Both the position numbers and the translations under genes were made by a program. Shown here one piece after another: positions 23,190 through 32,168 of a stretch of 64,000 bases of DNA; the first letter of the stretch is position 1; every line of letters starts with the position of its first letter. The notes beneath the pieces were generated by a model. The model had not been told where the DNA came from and ran no database searches. It was given only the letters and a program-made list of their open reading frames with translations. The DNA lies in the NCBI RefSeq assembly GCF_030263895.1, contig NZ_CP127161.1, forward strand, positions 3,782,001 to 3,846,000. Reading direction: 5' to 3'. The stretch comes from Proteiniborus sp. MB09-C3. GTDB taxonomy: Bacteria > Bacillota > Clostridia > Tissierellales > Proteiniboraceae.

Positions 23190-24425
23190 TCACACCTCAC
23201 ATGATTGATTGTCTTTAGCACTTATTTCTTTAACTAAATCTACTATGGCATTATAGCTTACTTTCCTGTCAAAGCACTTCTCTGCAAGCAATCGTGAATT
23301 CCGTGAATATTTTTTCATTGTTTCTTTGCAGCTTATCATCTTTAAAATAGAATCCCTCAATGAATTGATGTCTTCAGGAACATAATTGATACCTATTTCC
23401 TTATTATTTATTAAATCTAAAACTTCTTTTTCTTGACATGAATTTAGAATAGGAAGTCCAGATGATACATAATCGCTTAACTTATTTGTTATTGTCTGCT
23501 TTGCACTTCCTCTTATAGCATTTAGTGCAATATCAGATTTTTTCAAAATGTGAATCATTTTTTCGTATTTGATAAACCCATAAAAATACACATTTTTGTC
23601 ATATACACCTAATTCCCTTGCTAATTTGATTAGCCTTATATCATCAGGACCAGTGCCTAAAATATTTAATTTAATATTTTTGCATTTCTTTAGCTGAGCA
23701 AAGGCTTTAATAGCAGTATCTATATCATAGCTATGGCTTAATGTCCCTATATAAGTAACCCAAATGTCTTGTTCATTTTTATTAATTTTCTCTTCCTTAG
23801 AAAGAACAGCATCAAACTTTTCAAGCTCTGCCCCAATATAGACTGGTATGAATACCTTACACCTAGTTCCTTTTACATTTGCCCTCTCTGCATATGTTTT
23901 AGACACACCAATTACGCCATCTGCCATTTTATAAATCCTATTAGCAAGCTTAGTAAAAGGCCACATTAGTAATTTTACTAAAAGCTTTTCCGTATCAATA
24001 GCTGATGATATGGATTCTGGCCATGTGTCCTGTATATCTATAATGAAAGGTATTTTGTTTTTTCTGGCATATCTACCCACAGCATGTGCAGCACTCATCG
24101 TAGGATATGCTGAGTATATTACATCTGGCTTTGGCATTCTTTTTATAAGCTTTTTTATATTACATGCAAATTCTATATGACTAATGATTCTTTTCATTGA
24201 AACATTTTTTTTATATCCAGCTTCATGTATTATTTCTACTCTATAAGGATATTCCTTAGAAACTTGAATATCTATATGCTGTTTTTTCATATGACTAAAA
24301 TCATTAGTAAAAAGAATAACTTCCATGCCTTCAATATTTAATCTATTAGCTAAATATTGAAATCTGTCCCTCACTCCCACTATGTCTATATCAGCAAATG
24401 GTGCTACTATCCATATCCTTTTCAT
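23190..24425 (-). CDS. GT4 family glycosyltransferase
   Basis: A 411-residue GT-B protein. The N-terminal domain begins 'MKRIWIVAPFADIDIVGVRD', with 'PDVIYSAYPTMSAAHAVG' and 'FIIDIQDTWPES'. The C-terminal donor domain has 'VTYIGTLSHSYDIDTAIKAF', 'LNILGTGPDDIRLIKLA' and 'NKLSDYVSSGLPIL' in place of the usual E-x7-E region. This is the WcaI/ExpE7-like retaining type. It likely transfers a hexose or amino sugar to the growing lipid-linked unit. It sits 4 bases after the aminotransferase gene in a tightly packed operon. Confidence 0.9.
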   Translation of the reverse strand: MKRIWIVAPFADIDIVGVRDRFQYLANRLNIEGMEVILFTNDFSHMKKQHIDIQVSKEYPYRVEIIHEAGYKKNVSMKRIISHIEFACNIKKLIKRMPKPDVIYSAYPTMSAAHAVGRYARKNKIPFIIDIQDTWPESISSAIDTEKLLVKLLMWPFTKLANRIYKMADGVIGVSKTYAERANVKGTRCKVFIPVYIGAELEKFDAVLSKEEKINKNEQDIWVTYIGTLSHSYDIDTAIKAFAQLKKCKNIKLNILGTGPDDIRLIKLARELGVYDKNVYFYGFIKYEKMIHILKKSDIALNAIRGSAKQTITNKLSDYVSSGLPILNSCQEKEVLDLINNKEIGINYVPEDINSLRDSILKMISCKETMKKYSRNSRLLAEKCFDRKVSYNAIVDLVKEISAKDNQSCEV

Positions 24426-24429
24426 ATGG

Positions 24430-25623
24430 CTAATCTCCTCGCATAACAGTTTTTTTATTGCCTTTTAAAGCTTCAATAACTACTTCAATATCTTCTACCT
24501 CAAGATTAGTGCTGCATGGTATATTTATAAGGTTTTCTTCAAAAATAAGAGCTTTTTCTATTCTATAGCTTTCATTATCCAAATAAGGCTTCTGTTTGTG
24601 TATCAATCTCCATAAAGGCCTAGTCTGAATATTACTGTCAATTAGCCTTCGTAATAATTCATCCCTATCTATACCATACCTTTCTTTGTCTACCATGACT
24701 GAATAAAACCAGTGATTTGCCCTTGTATCTTCTCTAAAATGCAATAATGTCAATCCTTCTATTCCTTCTATCTCTTCCTTATATAAATTGTAATTTCTAA
24801 TCTTTGTCTCAACAAAGCCCTCTAGTCTATCTATCTGAGCAGACCCATAGGCTGCTTGAATGTTAGTCATACGGTAGTTATAGCCTATGTCATCATGTAT
24901 GAAATGCAGCGAATCTGTTTTAGCCTGAACACTTAAAAATTCTATTTCATCCAGCAGCTCCTGATGATTGGATACTACCATTCCTCCGCCACCTGTAGTG
25001 ATTATCTTATTAGCATTAAAGGAATACACCCCAATGTCTCCAATGGTGCCACAATGTTTTCCTGCATATTTCCCCTCTAGATAATAGGAACCTAATGCTT
25101 CAGCAGAATCTTCAATTATCCTCAGGTTATATTTTTCTTTAATGGTCATCAACTTTTCCATATCCACTGGGTTGCCAAATACATGAACTAAAATTATAGC
25201 CTTTATCTGTTTACCTGTTTTCTTATTGACTACTTTTCCATCTGCATAAGTACACTGATTTTCTAAAAATTCTTCTAGCTTGTTCATATCCATATTCAAG
25301 GTATCGTCGCAATCCATAAATATTGGCTCTGCATTTAAGTATTTTACTGGATTTACTGTTGCTATAAATGTAAGAGTAGGCACTATAACTTCATCTCCCT
25401 CCCCAATGTCTAATACTCTTAATGCCAGATGAAGGCCTGCAGTGCCACTTTGACAAGATACTGCTCTTTTCACACCAACATATTCTGCAAGCTTTTCTTC
25501 AAATTCCTTTATAAATCTCCCACCAGTTGATACCCAACCAGTCTCTATTGTTTCTTTTATATTATCCAATATATCCATCGATAAATTTGGAACTGATAGT
25601 GGTATCATTCTAGAATCTCTCAT
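24430..25623 (-). CDS. LegC-like sugar aminotransferase (DegT/DnrJ/EryC1 family)
   Basis: A 397-residue PLP enzyme. 'MIPLSVPNLSMDILDNIKET' and 'TGWVSTGGRFIKEFEEKLAE' resemble the LegC subgroup. 'CQSGTAGLHLAL' binds PLP phosphate, 'HVFGNPVDME' and 'IIEDSAEALGSYY' supply the ring-stacking and Asp residues, and 'YSFNANKIITTGGGG' carries the Schiff-base Lys. LegC and PglE enzymes convert a UDP-4-keto-6-deoxy-HexNAc to a 4-amino sugar. With the PglF-like dehydratase at 54-56 kb and the PglC-like transferase next door, a bacillosamine-type sugar is likely. The start at 25623 follows GGGGTG. Confidence 0.9.
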   Translation of the reverse strand: MRDSRMIPLSVPNLSMDILDNIKETIETGWVSTGGRFIKEFEEKLAEYVGVKRAVSCQSGTAGLHLALRVLDIGEGDEVIVPTLTFIATVNPVKYLNAEPIFMDCDDTLNMDMNKLEEFLENQCTYADGKVVNKKTGKQIKAIILVHVFGNPVDMEKLMTIKEKYNLRIIEDSAEALGSYYLEGKYAGKHCGTIGDIGVYSFNANKIITTGGGGMVVSNHQELLDEIEFLSVQAKTDSLHFIHDDIGYNYRMTNIQAAYGSAQIDRLEGFVETKIRNYNLYKEEIEGIEGLTLLHFREDTRANHWFYSVMVDKERYGIDRDELLRRLIDSNIQTRPLWRLIHKQKPYLDNESYRIEKALIFEENLINIPCSTNLEVEDIEVVIEALKGNKKTVMRGD

Positions 25624-25698
25624 AGGTCACCCCTTTAATTATTTAGAATATAGGCAATCAATAGTTGTTTCAGCTTCATAACCGATAAGCTGCCGTAT

Positions 25699-26310
25699 CT
25701 ACAGTACTTTAGAACCAGTAAACTCCTCCATAGTATAATCATCATTTTGATTAATATCTTTTCTTATAAAAACCTTATATATAGTTAACCAAAGTATCTT
25801 TAAATCCAATATCAAGCTAACGTTATCCACATACCATACATCATATTCAAATTTCTGTTCCCAAGTAAGCTTATTCCTGCCATTTACTTGAGCCCAGCCT
25901 GAAATACCCGGCATTACTTCATGCCTTCTCATTTGCCGTGGCGAATAGTATTCCAGATATCCAACTAATAGTGGTCTGGGACCTATGAAGCTCATTTCTC
26001 CACGTAAAATATTAAATAGCTGTGGAAGCTCATCTATACTCGTTCTTCTTAAGAATGATCCAACTTTTGTAATTCTCTCTATATCATTGAGTGCTCTGCT
26101 ATCGTAAGTCTCAGTCCTCATGGTTCTAAATTTATAAATCCTGAATATTCTCCCATGCTTACCTGGTCTCTTTTGGGTAAATAGAATAGGACCATTTGAT
26201 TCAAGCTTTACTGCCATAGCCGCAATTATCATAATGGGTGATGTAACTATCAACAATATAAGTGCAAAAATAAAATCTAATATTCTTTTAGTAATTATAT
26301 AAGTCTTCAC
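25699..26310 (-). CDS. Initiating undecaprenyl-phosphate sugar phosphotransferase (PglC/WcaJ-like)
   Basis: A 203-residue monotopic membrane enzyme. The hydrophobic re-entrant helix (about 8-32) is followed by 'GPILFTQKRPGKHGRIFRIY', 'KFRTMRTE', 'RRTSIDELPQLFNILRGEMS' and 'FIGPRPLL', the catalytic DE pair and signature of the bacterial sugar transferase family (PF02397). It puts the first sugar-1-P on undecaprenyl phosphate. Its short form without extra membrane domains resembles PglC, which uses UDP-diNAc-bacillosamine. The chosen start is the GTG at 26310, six bases after AGGTG; a GTG at 26319 touches the preceding stop. Confidence 0.92.
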   Translation of the reverse strand: MKTYIITKRILDFIFALILLIVTSPIMIIAAMAVKLESNGPILFTQKRPGKHGRIFRIYKFRTMRTETYDSRALNDIERITKVGSFLRRTSIDELPQLFNILRGEMSFIGPRPLLVGYLEYYSPRQMRRHEVMPGISGWAQVNGRNKLTWEQKFEYDVWYVDNVSLILDLKILWLTIYKVFIRKDINQNDDYTMEEFTGSKVL

Positions 26311-26319
26311 TGGTATCAC

Positions 26320-27321
26320 CTACCTAATAACTGGTGAACGGTACAAAGGAAAATAACTTCCATTCAATTTACCTAATTGCATATGCTTCTCTACTAACCT
26401 GTCATATGTCTTTTGGTTTCGTATTTTTTTCCCTAAATAAAAATCAATCTCTCCATTTTCATTTAAAGTCTTCTTAAATCTAAGCAAGCTATCATCAGGT
26501 CCGCTATATCCTCCACCTAAGTGAAACTTCTTATAGCCATTTTTACAGCCCCACCTAGCTACTTCAAAAAATAAAATATTATTAGGTGACATTGAATAGT
26601 ACTCTGGGTCTGTAGCACCTAAATGGTAGTGAATATATTCATCTCCAATTAGAATTAACATACTGGAAATTGTCTTTCCGTCATAAATCGCATTAAATAT
26701 TTTAGAAGAATTATTCTCCTCATTTATTAGCTTGTAAAAATATGATTTGTCGAAATAATACATAGAATCAGCTGAATTTTTATCCATTGTTTTATAATAT
26801 AATTCAATAAATTTAGAAATGCTTTTATCAGATGTGTCTTCTTCTACATTTATATTGTTTTTTTTAGCTTTTCGAATCCTATTTCGAGAGGTTAATTTCA
26901 TATTGTCCCAAATTGCTTCCTCGCTAGTTAAATCAATATATATTGTCTTTCTATTTAAAGAAATATCATATACACTGTCAAAATAAATATGATTCTTCAC
27001 CAATGGATGGAATCTAATAAACTCCGAAACTATGTTGTTTTCTTTACAATAATCTTCAAAGTCCTTATTAAAATCTGCAGTCAATTTATCTAAGGATTGT
27101 TCTTTGTAATTTATAATAATAGGTCCACCATATCCATAAGGTGTTGTTATATCATATAACTCCTCATTAAAGCTATCAGTACTAATTTCCCTTTTTAAAA
27201 ACATATACGATATTTCACCGTCTTTTGAACAATATGTGTATTTTTCTAAAACATTTTTGTCCTTTTCCTCGTATAATCTTCCATAACTTTCTTTAAAGTA
27301 TATGTCTAGCTTGCTCCTCAA
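26320..27321 (-). CDS. FemAB/BioF2-like GNAT-fold acyl or aminoacyl transferase
   Basis: A 333-residue cytosolic protein. The family marks are 'WDNMKLTSRNRIRKAKKNNI' (acceptor-side helix of GNAT/FemAB proteins), 'NAIYDGKTISSMLILIGDEY', 'YIHYHLGATDPEY' and 'FHLGGGYSGPDDSLLRFKKT'. FemX/BioF2 proteins transfer an acyl or aminoacyl group to an amino sugar or wall peptide. In this position, before the initiating transferase, it may acylate the 4-amino sugar or decorate the polymer. The start is the TTG at 27321 with GGGGAG seven bases upstream. Confidence 0.8.
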   Translation of the reverse strand: MRSKLDIYFKESYGRLYEEKDKNVLEKYTYCSKDGEISYMFLKREISTDSFNEELYDITTPYGYGGPIIINYKEQSLDKLTADFNKDFEDYCKENNIVSEFIRFHPLVKNHIYFDSVYDISLNRKTIYIDLTSEEAIWDNMKLTSRNRIRKAKKNNINVEEDTSDKSISKFIELYYKTMDKNSADSMYYFDKSYFYKLINEENNSSKIFNAIYDGKTISSMLILIGDEYIHYHLGATDPEYYSMSPNNILFFEVARWGCKNGYKKFHLGGGYSGPDDSLLRFKKTLNENGEIDFYLGKKIRNQKTYDRLVEKHMQLGKLNGSYFPLYRSPVIR

Positions 27322-27458
27322 AAAAAACTCCCCTTCTTAAATCAACTAGCCAAATATGATATGCCTAAAATACATTAGCTGCTTTTTTATAATACCTACA
27401 TTTTGTTAACTAGTCTGACTGCTCACTTCACCATTTTTGTAATATTATAAAATAGTAG

Positions 27459-28790
27459 CTACAGATAATGATAATTGTAATATTTGCCCTTTTTTAAGGG
27501 TATTTTGTTCATCACAACACCTAGTATATTTCCATTTACTATTTGAATTAACTTTTTAGTGTCTATTGCTAAATTAATGATAGATTGACCTACAGCGCTA
27601 ACTATCATGACACCGTCACATTTAGCAGATAGCACGGTAGCATCTGTCACTAATCCCACTGGCGGAGCATCTAATAAGACCATATCATAGTCATCTTTTA
27701 CACTTTCTAAAAAATCCTTCATTTTTTTTGAGCCTAGAAGCTCTGCAGGATTTGGAGGAATAGGTCCTGAGGCCAGTATGTCTAAACCACCTATCCCTGT
27801 AGATATCAAAGCAGCCTTATAATCAAGATTTTCTGAGAGGATATTAGTAATGCCATCAGAATTAGATATTCCAAAAATCTCATGTATTCTTGGCTTCCTA
27901 AGGTCTGTATCTATTAAAAGTATTTTTTTATCTGTCTGTGCCACTGTAATAGCTAGATTAGAAATAATTGTACTCTTACCTTCATTAGAGCTAGAACTGG
28001 TAATTACTATGCTTTTAATATTTTCATCAACGTTTGAAAATTGAATGTTTGTTCTAAGTGTCCTGTAAGCCTCTGATACAGGAGATTTAGGAGTACTATT
28101 TGCAATTAGCTCTTGCTTTGAACTTATGGGTATCATCCCAATAACAGGAAGCTCAAGATATTTTTCAACATCTGCTGCGGTTTTTATGGTGTTATCAATA
28201 TAATCTAAAAAAGTTACCACCGTTATACTAATGATAAAACCAAGTGCTCCAGCTATTGCCATATTTAAAATAGGTCTAGGCCTTACAGGTTTTATAGGTA
28301 CTTCTGCTTTGTCTATAATTTGGATATTTTCTATTTTCATAATATTAGCTATATTTTTCTTAAAAACTTCGGCAATTTCATTTACAATTCTTGCAGCAAG
28401 CTCAGGACTTTTATCATCTACAACTATTTTTATAATTCCAGTATCTTTAACTAATGAAACATTCGTTTTTTTTCCAAGTTGATCTGTACTAAGGTTTAAT
28501 CCTAAATTTTCAATGACTTCATTAGATACTAATTTACTTTTCATTATCTCTCCATATGTGGATGCAAGCTTTTGATTTACAAGTAAGTCATCATACTGTA
28601 TAACCCCATCTGATATAACACCCATATTCTGCTTGCCCAGCATAAGTGTAGTAAAGGTCTCGTATTCAGGAACTAAAACAAAATAGCTAACTAAGCCACT
28701 GGCGGCTAAAAACAATATAGTTATAAGTATAATAATCCACAACCTTTTCCAAATAATATAGAAGTATTCTTTTAGCTTGATTTCTTCCAT
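27459..28790 (-). CDS. Fused Wzz-type chain-length protein and BY-kinase
   Basis: A 443-residue membrane protein. Residues about 1-185 form the Wzz domain with two membrane segments (17-40 and about 172-190) and the proline-rich 'PIKPVRPRPILNMAIAG'. The cytosolic kinase domain has Walker A 'SSSSNEGKSTIISNLAIT', Walker A' 'ILLIDTDLRKPRIHEIFG' and Walker B 'DMVLLDAPPVGLVTDA'. The C-terminus 'KYYNYHYL' is the tyrosine cluster that becomes autophosphorylated. It controls polymer length and export with the CpsB-type phosphatase at 31258. The start at 28790 follows GGAGG. A deaminase and an IclR gene separate it from the phosphatase, which is unusual. Confidence 0.95.
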   Translation of the reverse strand: MEEIKLKEYFYIIWKRLWIIILITILFLAASGLVSYFVLVPEYETFTTLMLGKQNMGVISDGVIQYDDLLVNQKLASTYGEIMKSKLVSNEVIENLGLNLSTDQLGKKTNVSLVKDTGIIKIVVDDKSPELAARIVNEIAEVFKKNIANIMKIENIQIIDKAEVPIKPVRPRPILNMAIAGALGFIISITVVTFLDYIDNTIKTAADVEKYLELPVIGMIPISSKQELIANSTPKSPVSEAYRTLRTNIQFSNVDENIKSIVITSSSSNEGKSTIISNLAITVAQTDKKILLIDTDLRKPRIHEIFGISNSDGITNILSENLDYKAALISTGIGGLDILASGPIPPNPAELLGSKKMKDFLESVKDDYDMVLLDAPPVGLVTDATVLSAKCDGVMIVSAVGQSIINLAIDTKKLIQIVNGNILGVVMNKIPLKKGKYYNYHYL

Positions 28791-28892
28791 GAACAGTACC
28801 TCCACTCTTAATTTCATTAGGTTAAAAAATATAATAAATAACTAATCCATACACTAGTTTATTAGGCTCTGAGAAAAAATATATTTTGTCCA

Positions 28893-28927
28893 AAAAATAA
28901 AAAAATGACAGAGAAGCTATCTCTGTC
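28893..28927 (-). terminator. Terminator of the deaminase gene
   Basis: GACAGAGA / TCTCTGTC with a 5-base loop is followed on the minus strand by a long U run. It isolates the deaminase transcript from the polysaccharide genes. Confidence 0.88.
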
Positions 28928-28945
28928 AATATCAATCAATAAATC

Positions 28946-30184
28946 TTATTTAAAATATAGCTCTTTCTGACTTTCACTTTTTGCAATAATTCTTCCACCC
29001 TTTATTACATACAATCTTGTAGGCTGTAGTCTTATAGCATCATTAGTAGTAAAGGCATCCAGTATAACTATATCTGCATCCTTGCCTTCTTCTAAGCCGT
29101 AGCTTTGAAGTCTTAAAATCTTTGCCGCATCATAGGTTATCATATCAAATACTTTTTCAATTTCATGAGGAAGGCTCATTTGAGCAGCATGTGCTGTAAT
29201 TAAAGCAATTTGAAGCATATCAGCACTGCCAAATGGATAGAAGGTATCCTTTACACAATCTTGACCAAAGCTTACATTTACACCTGCTTCTAATAATTCT
29301 TTAACTCTAGTAATTCCACGTCTAATAGGCTGTTTATCATTTCTTCCCTGTAGCATCAAGTTAGTTACTGGATTTGTTATCACATGAATTCCAGCATTTT
29401 TTACTTTATCAATTACATATTTTGCATAATGATCATCATAGGCTGCAAGAGCACAAGTATGCCCTGCTGTAACTCTGCCTTGCCATCCCCTTTTAATAGT
29501 TTCATCGGCTAGCATTTCTAATGTTCTATAAAATGGGTCATCAGTTTCGTCAACATGCATGTCCACATCAGCATCATACTTTTCTGCTATATCAAAGCAT
29601 AACTCTATATGCCTTTTGCTATCCTCAGGTGTATTCTCATTGGCAGGCATACCTCCAACAATATCCGCTCCCATCTCCATTGCTTCCCACATAAGCTTGT
29701 CACATCCAGGGTCCTTTATAATACCCTCTTGAGGAAAAGCTATTGTCTGTATATCCATTATGTCCTTATACTTGTCTTTCGCAGCTATTACACCTTCCAA
29801 TGGCTTTAATCCGCCAATTGTATCTATATCTACATGAGTTCTCATACTTGTTGTACCATTTAAAGCTGCTCTCTTTATAACATCTCCAGCTCTATCTACT
29901 ATATCCTCAATTGTATACTTAGATTTTTTATCCCAAATAATTTCTATAGCTTCCTTCAATGTACCAGTTTTGTTAGGTTTGACTACATCAACTATATTAA
30001 CCTTATCCAAATGAATATGGGGGTCAATAAATGAAGGCACAGTAAGCTTACCCTCTGCATCTATTTCTTGCTCTGCTTTTTCAGATAAATTGTTAGCTAA
30101 TGCTTTTATTTTCCCCTTTTCTATACCTATATCCCAAAGACCTTCCTTGCTTCTAAGCTTTGCATTTCTAATTATAAGATCCAA
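28946..30184 (-). CDS. Cytosine deaminase-like amidohydrolase
   Basis: A 412-residue cytosolic metal-dependent hydrolase of the CodA group. 'VPSFIDPHIHLDK' gives the first metal His pair, 'MHVDETDDP' and 'TAGHTCALAAY' supply further ligands, and 'FGQDCVKDTFYPFGSADML' matches the CodA 'D-x-x-YPLG' segment with the metal Asp. Substrate cannot be fixed: cytosine, isoguanine and other N-heterocycles are all used by relatives. It is transcribed with its own terminator and two tandem candidate operators just upstream. The IclR-family gene before it is the probable regulator. Confidence 0.88.
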   Translation of the reverse strand: MDLIIRNAKLRSKEGLWDIGIEKGKIKALANNLSEKAEQEIDAEGKLTVPSFIDPHIHLDKVNIVDVVKPNKTGTLKEAIEIIWDKKSKYTIEDIVDRAGDVIKRAALNGTTSMRTHVDIDTIGGLKPLEGVIAAKDKYKDIMDIQTIAFPQEGIIKDPGCDKLMWEAMEMGADIVGGMPANENTPEDSKRHIELCFDIAEKYDADVDMHVDETDDPFYRTLEMLADETIKRGWQGRVTAGHTCALAAYDDHYAKYVIDKVKNAGIHVITNPVTNLMLQGRNDKQPIRRGITRVKELLEAGVNVSFGQDCVKDTFYPFGSADMLQIALITAHAAQMSLPHEIEKVFDMITYDAAKILRLQSYGLEEGKDADIVILDAFTTNDAIRLQPTRLYVIKGGRIIAKSESQKELYFK

Positions 30185-30199
30185 TTATAATCTCTCCTT

Positions 30200-30235
30200 T
30201 TTCATATTGTGAAATATATATTTCATATTGTGATA
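30200..30235. promoter_or_regulatory. Tandem candidate IclR operators before the deaminase
   Basis: Two copies of TTTCATATTGTGA (30200 and 30221) are spaced exactly 21 bases apart, about two helical turns. The first is part of the near-palindrome TTTCATATTGTGAAA. They lie 16-51 bases upstream of the deaminase start and next to an IclR gene. Confidence 0.55.
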
Positions 30236-30295
30236 TCATTTTTTTCTATATTCTATAAATATGAGTAAAATCCTGCTTTTTAAAAAATATTTTTC

Positions 30296-30335
30296 AAATA
30301 AAAAAGCTCTATTGCAAAAACAATAAAGCTTTTTG
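30296..30335 (-). terminator. Terminator of the IclR gene
   Basis: AAAAAGCTCTATTG pairs with CAATAAAGCTTTTT (one mismatch), with an A/U-rich tail, directly after the IclR stop. Confidence 0.75.
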
Positions 30336-30337
30336 TC

Positions 30338-31126
30338 CTAATAGAATACTTCTCCCATTACCTCTGTAATCTGTTTAGAAGTAAGCATTAGTTCCTTGGA
30401 TATAGATTTGATTTTTTCTTCATCTACTCTTGTACTAGGAGCAATAGTAGATATGGCACATATAACTCTTCCACTATGATCAAAGACTGGCACTCCTACT
30501 GCAGTAATCATTTGCTCATATTCATCATTTTCTATGGTATAACCTCTCTCTCTCGATATAGATAGGTCTTTTAAAAGACTTTCCGGATCCATTAATGTAT
30601 TGGGAAGATACTGTTTAAACTTTACTTTAGCTATTAGTTTTTTCAATTCCTCTTCTTTGATATAGCTTAAAAATACCTTTCCTGCTGCTGTACATGTAAG
30701 TGGAATTCTTCTTCCTATCATAAGAAATGCTCTAAGGGTATGCTGTGATTCGCAGCCTGTAATACATATAGCCTCATTTCCATCTCTAATAAATAGATTA
30801 GTTGTTTCACCAGTTCTTTTAACACATTCCTCTAGTATTGGTGTAACTCTATAGAAATATTTTTCTGGCTTTCTTCCACCTAGCCATGAAAAAAATATTT
30901 CTGGACCTATATCGTATTTCTTTGTAATTTGATTTTGACTTATAAAGCTTTCTTCCATCAAGGTTCTCAGCAAACGGTGAGCAGTACTGACATTGTATCC
31001 TAAATCCTTTTCTATGTCTGTAAGAGATACTTCACTATCTGAATCTATAATATATTTAAGTATTTTCAAGCTTTTTTGCACAGATTTAATCAATCCACTA
31101 CTAGCATTATCATTTTTTCTCTCCAT
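30338..31126 (-). CDS. IclR family transcriptional regulator
   Basis: A 262-residue regulator. The N-terminal winged helix (about 12-70) reads 'LKILKYIIDSDSEVSLTDIE' and 'YNVSTAHRLLRTLMEESFI'. The effector domain (about 85-258) has 'RIPLTCTAAGKVFLSY', 'ISRERGYTIENDEYEQMITA' and 'AVGVPVFDHSGRVICAISTI', typical of IclR ligand pockets. It is followed by the deaminase gene in the same direction, with tandem TTTCATATTGTGA sites between. Control of the deaminase by a related compound is the natural reading. Confidence 0.93.
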   Translation of the reverse strand: MERKNDNASSGLIKSVQKSLKILKYIIDSDSEVSLTDIEKDLGYNVSTAHRLLRTLMEESFISQNQITKKYDIGPEIFFSWLGGRKPEKYFYRVTPILEECVKRTGETTNLFIRDGNEAICITGCESQHTLRAFLMIGRRIPLTCTAAGKVFLSYIKEEELKKLIAKVKFKQYLPNTLMDPESLLKDLSISRERGYTIENDEYEQMITAVGVPVFDHSGRVICAISTIAPSTRVDEEKIKSISKELMLTSKQITEVMGEVFY

Positions 31127-31257
31127 ATAGTTGCACTCCCTTCGTAAATATTAACGTTTTTAATTGCATCTCTATAATCGTATAACATTACTATTATCAT
31201 AATTCTTTAACAGGAGTCAATCAACATGAAATTTTTTAAACGTTTCACTATAAATTA

Positions 31258-32043
31258 TTACCCTATAAACCTTTTGAGAAGTTTTTTTACACCTTTTTCT
31301 GGTTTATATAGCTTTGGTTCGTCAGTTTCTATATCAGTTCCCGTGATTACTGCCTCAGGATTAATCTCAGTAATCTTTAAAGTTTTTTCTCCGCCTATTA
31401 AGTCATTTAATATATCTAATACTTCATTAATTCTATAATACCTTTTACTCGGTTTATGAGCATCTGTTCCAACAAAATGAATCATATCATGCTTAAGGAG
31501 CACTTCAGCTGTATTCTTTACACTTTCTCCATACATACCTAGTAAACTTGGTAAATTAAGCTGTGCTAGAGCACCTTTTGATATAAGGGTATGCAAAATA
31601 TTTGGATTCTCAATTATTTTAGTATTTCTTTCAGGATGGGCTATGATAGGAGTTATCCCTTTCAACTTGAGGTTATATATCATTGTCTCTATATAAATAG
31701 GTATATCATGCATAGGCAATTCAATTAGCATATAGTTTGAGCTGTTAAGAGTAGCTATTAAACCTTTCTCTAAAAGCTTCAAGGCATCACAAGTGGAGTA
31801 TACCTCGCAGCCAAGATATATTTTCATATCAATATTTCTTTTTTCAAGCTCAGAGTTTAATTTTTCTAAAGCTTCTCTATTGTAGCTAGAATCCTTATAA
31901 CCTACTCCTTCAATATAATGAGGTGTAGCAAATATAACCTCTATACCATTCTCTTTTGCCATTATAGCCATATTTATAGCTTCTTCCATGCTATTTGCAC
32001 CGTCATCAATTTCAGGGAGTATATGACAATGGATATCATACAT
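31258..32043 (-). CDS. CpsB/YwqE-type tyrosine-protein phosphatase
   Basis: A 261-residue PHP-fold, metal-dependent phosphatase. 'MYDIHCHILPEIDDGA' provides the first metal His residues, 'VIFATPHYIEG' the next, then 'IIAHPERNTKI' and 'HFVGTDAHKPS'. CpsB enzymes remove phosphate from the tyrosine tail of the BY-kinase and so control capsule or EPS assembly; that partner is at 27459-28790. It lies between galU and the IclR gene, with no strong terminator after it. Confidence 0.95.
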   Translation of the reverse strand: MYDIHCHILPEIDDGANSMEEAINMAIMAKENGIEVIFATPHYIEGVGYKDSSYNREALEKLNSELEKRNIDMKIYLGCEVYSTCDALKLLEKGLIATLNSSNYMLIELPMHDIPIYIETMIYNLKLKGITPIIAHPERNTKIIENPNILHTLISKGALAQLNLPSLLGMYGESVKNTAEVLLKHDMIHFVGTDAHKPSKRYYRINEVLDILNDLIGGEKTLKITEINPEAVITGTDIETDEPKLYKPEKGVKKLLKRFIG

Positions 32044-32124
32044 TCAATCAACCCCTTCCACTAAAATATATTATCACTTATTTTGAAATATTTACTGAGT
32101 TGAACATCAATCTGGACTTATTAA

Positions 32125-32164
32125 TTAAAAAGCTCCTTTAAAGAATTAATCCTTTAAAAGAGCC
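32125..32164 (-). terminator. galU terminator
   Basis: GCTCCTTTAAAG / CTTTAAAAGAGC (one G-U pair) with an A/U-rich tail, six bases after the galU stop. Confidence 0.75.
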
Positions 32165-32168
32165 TTTG

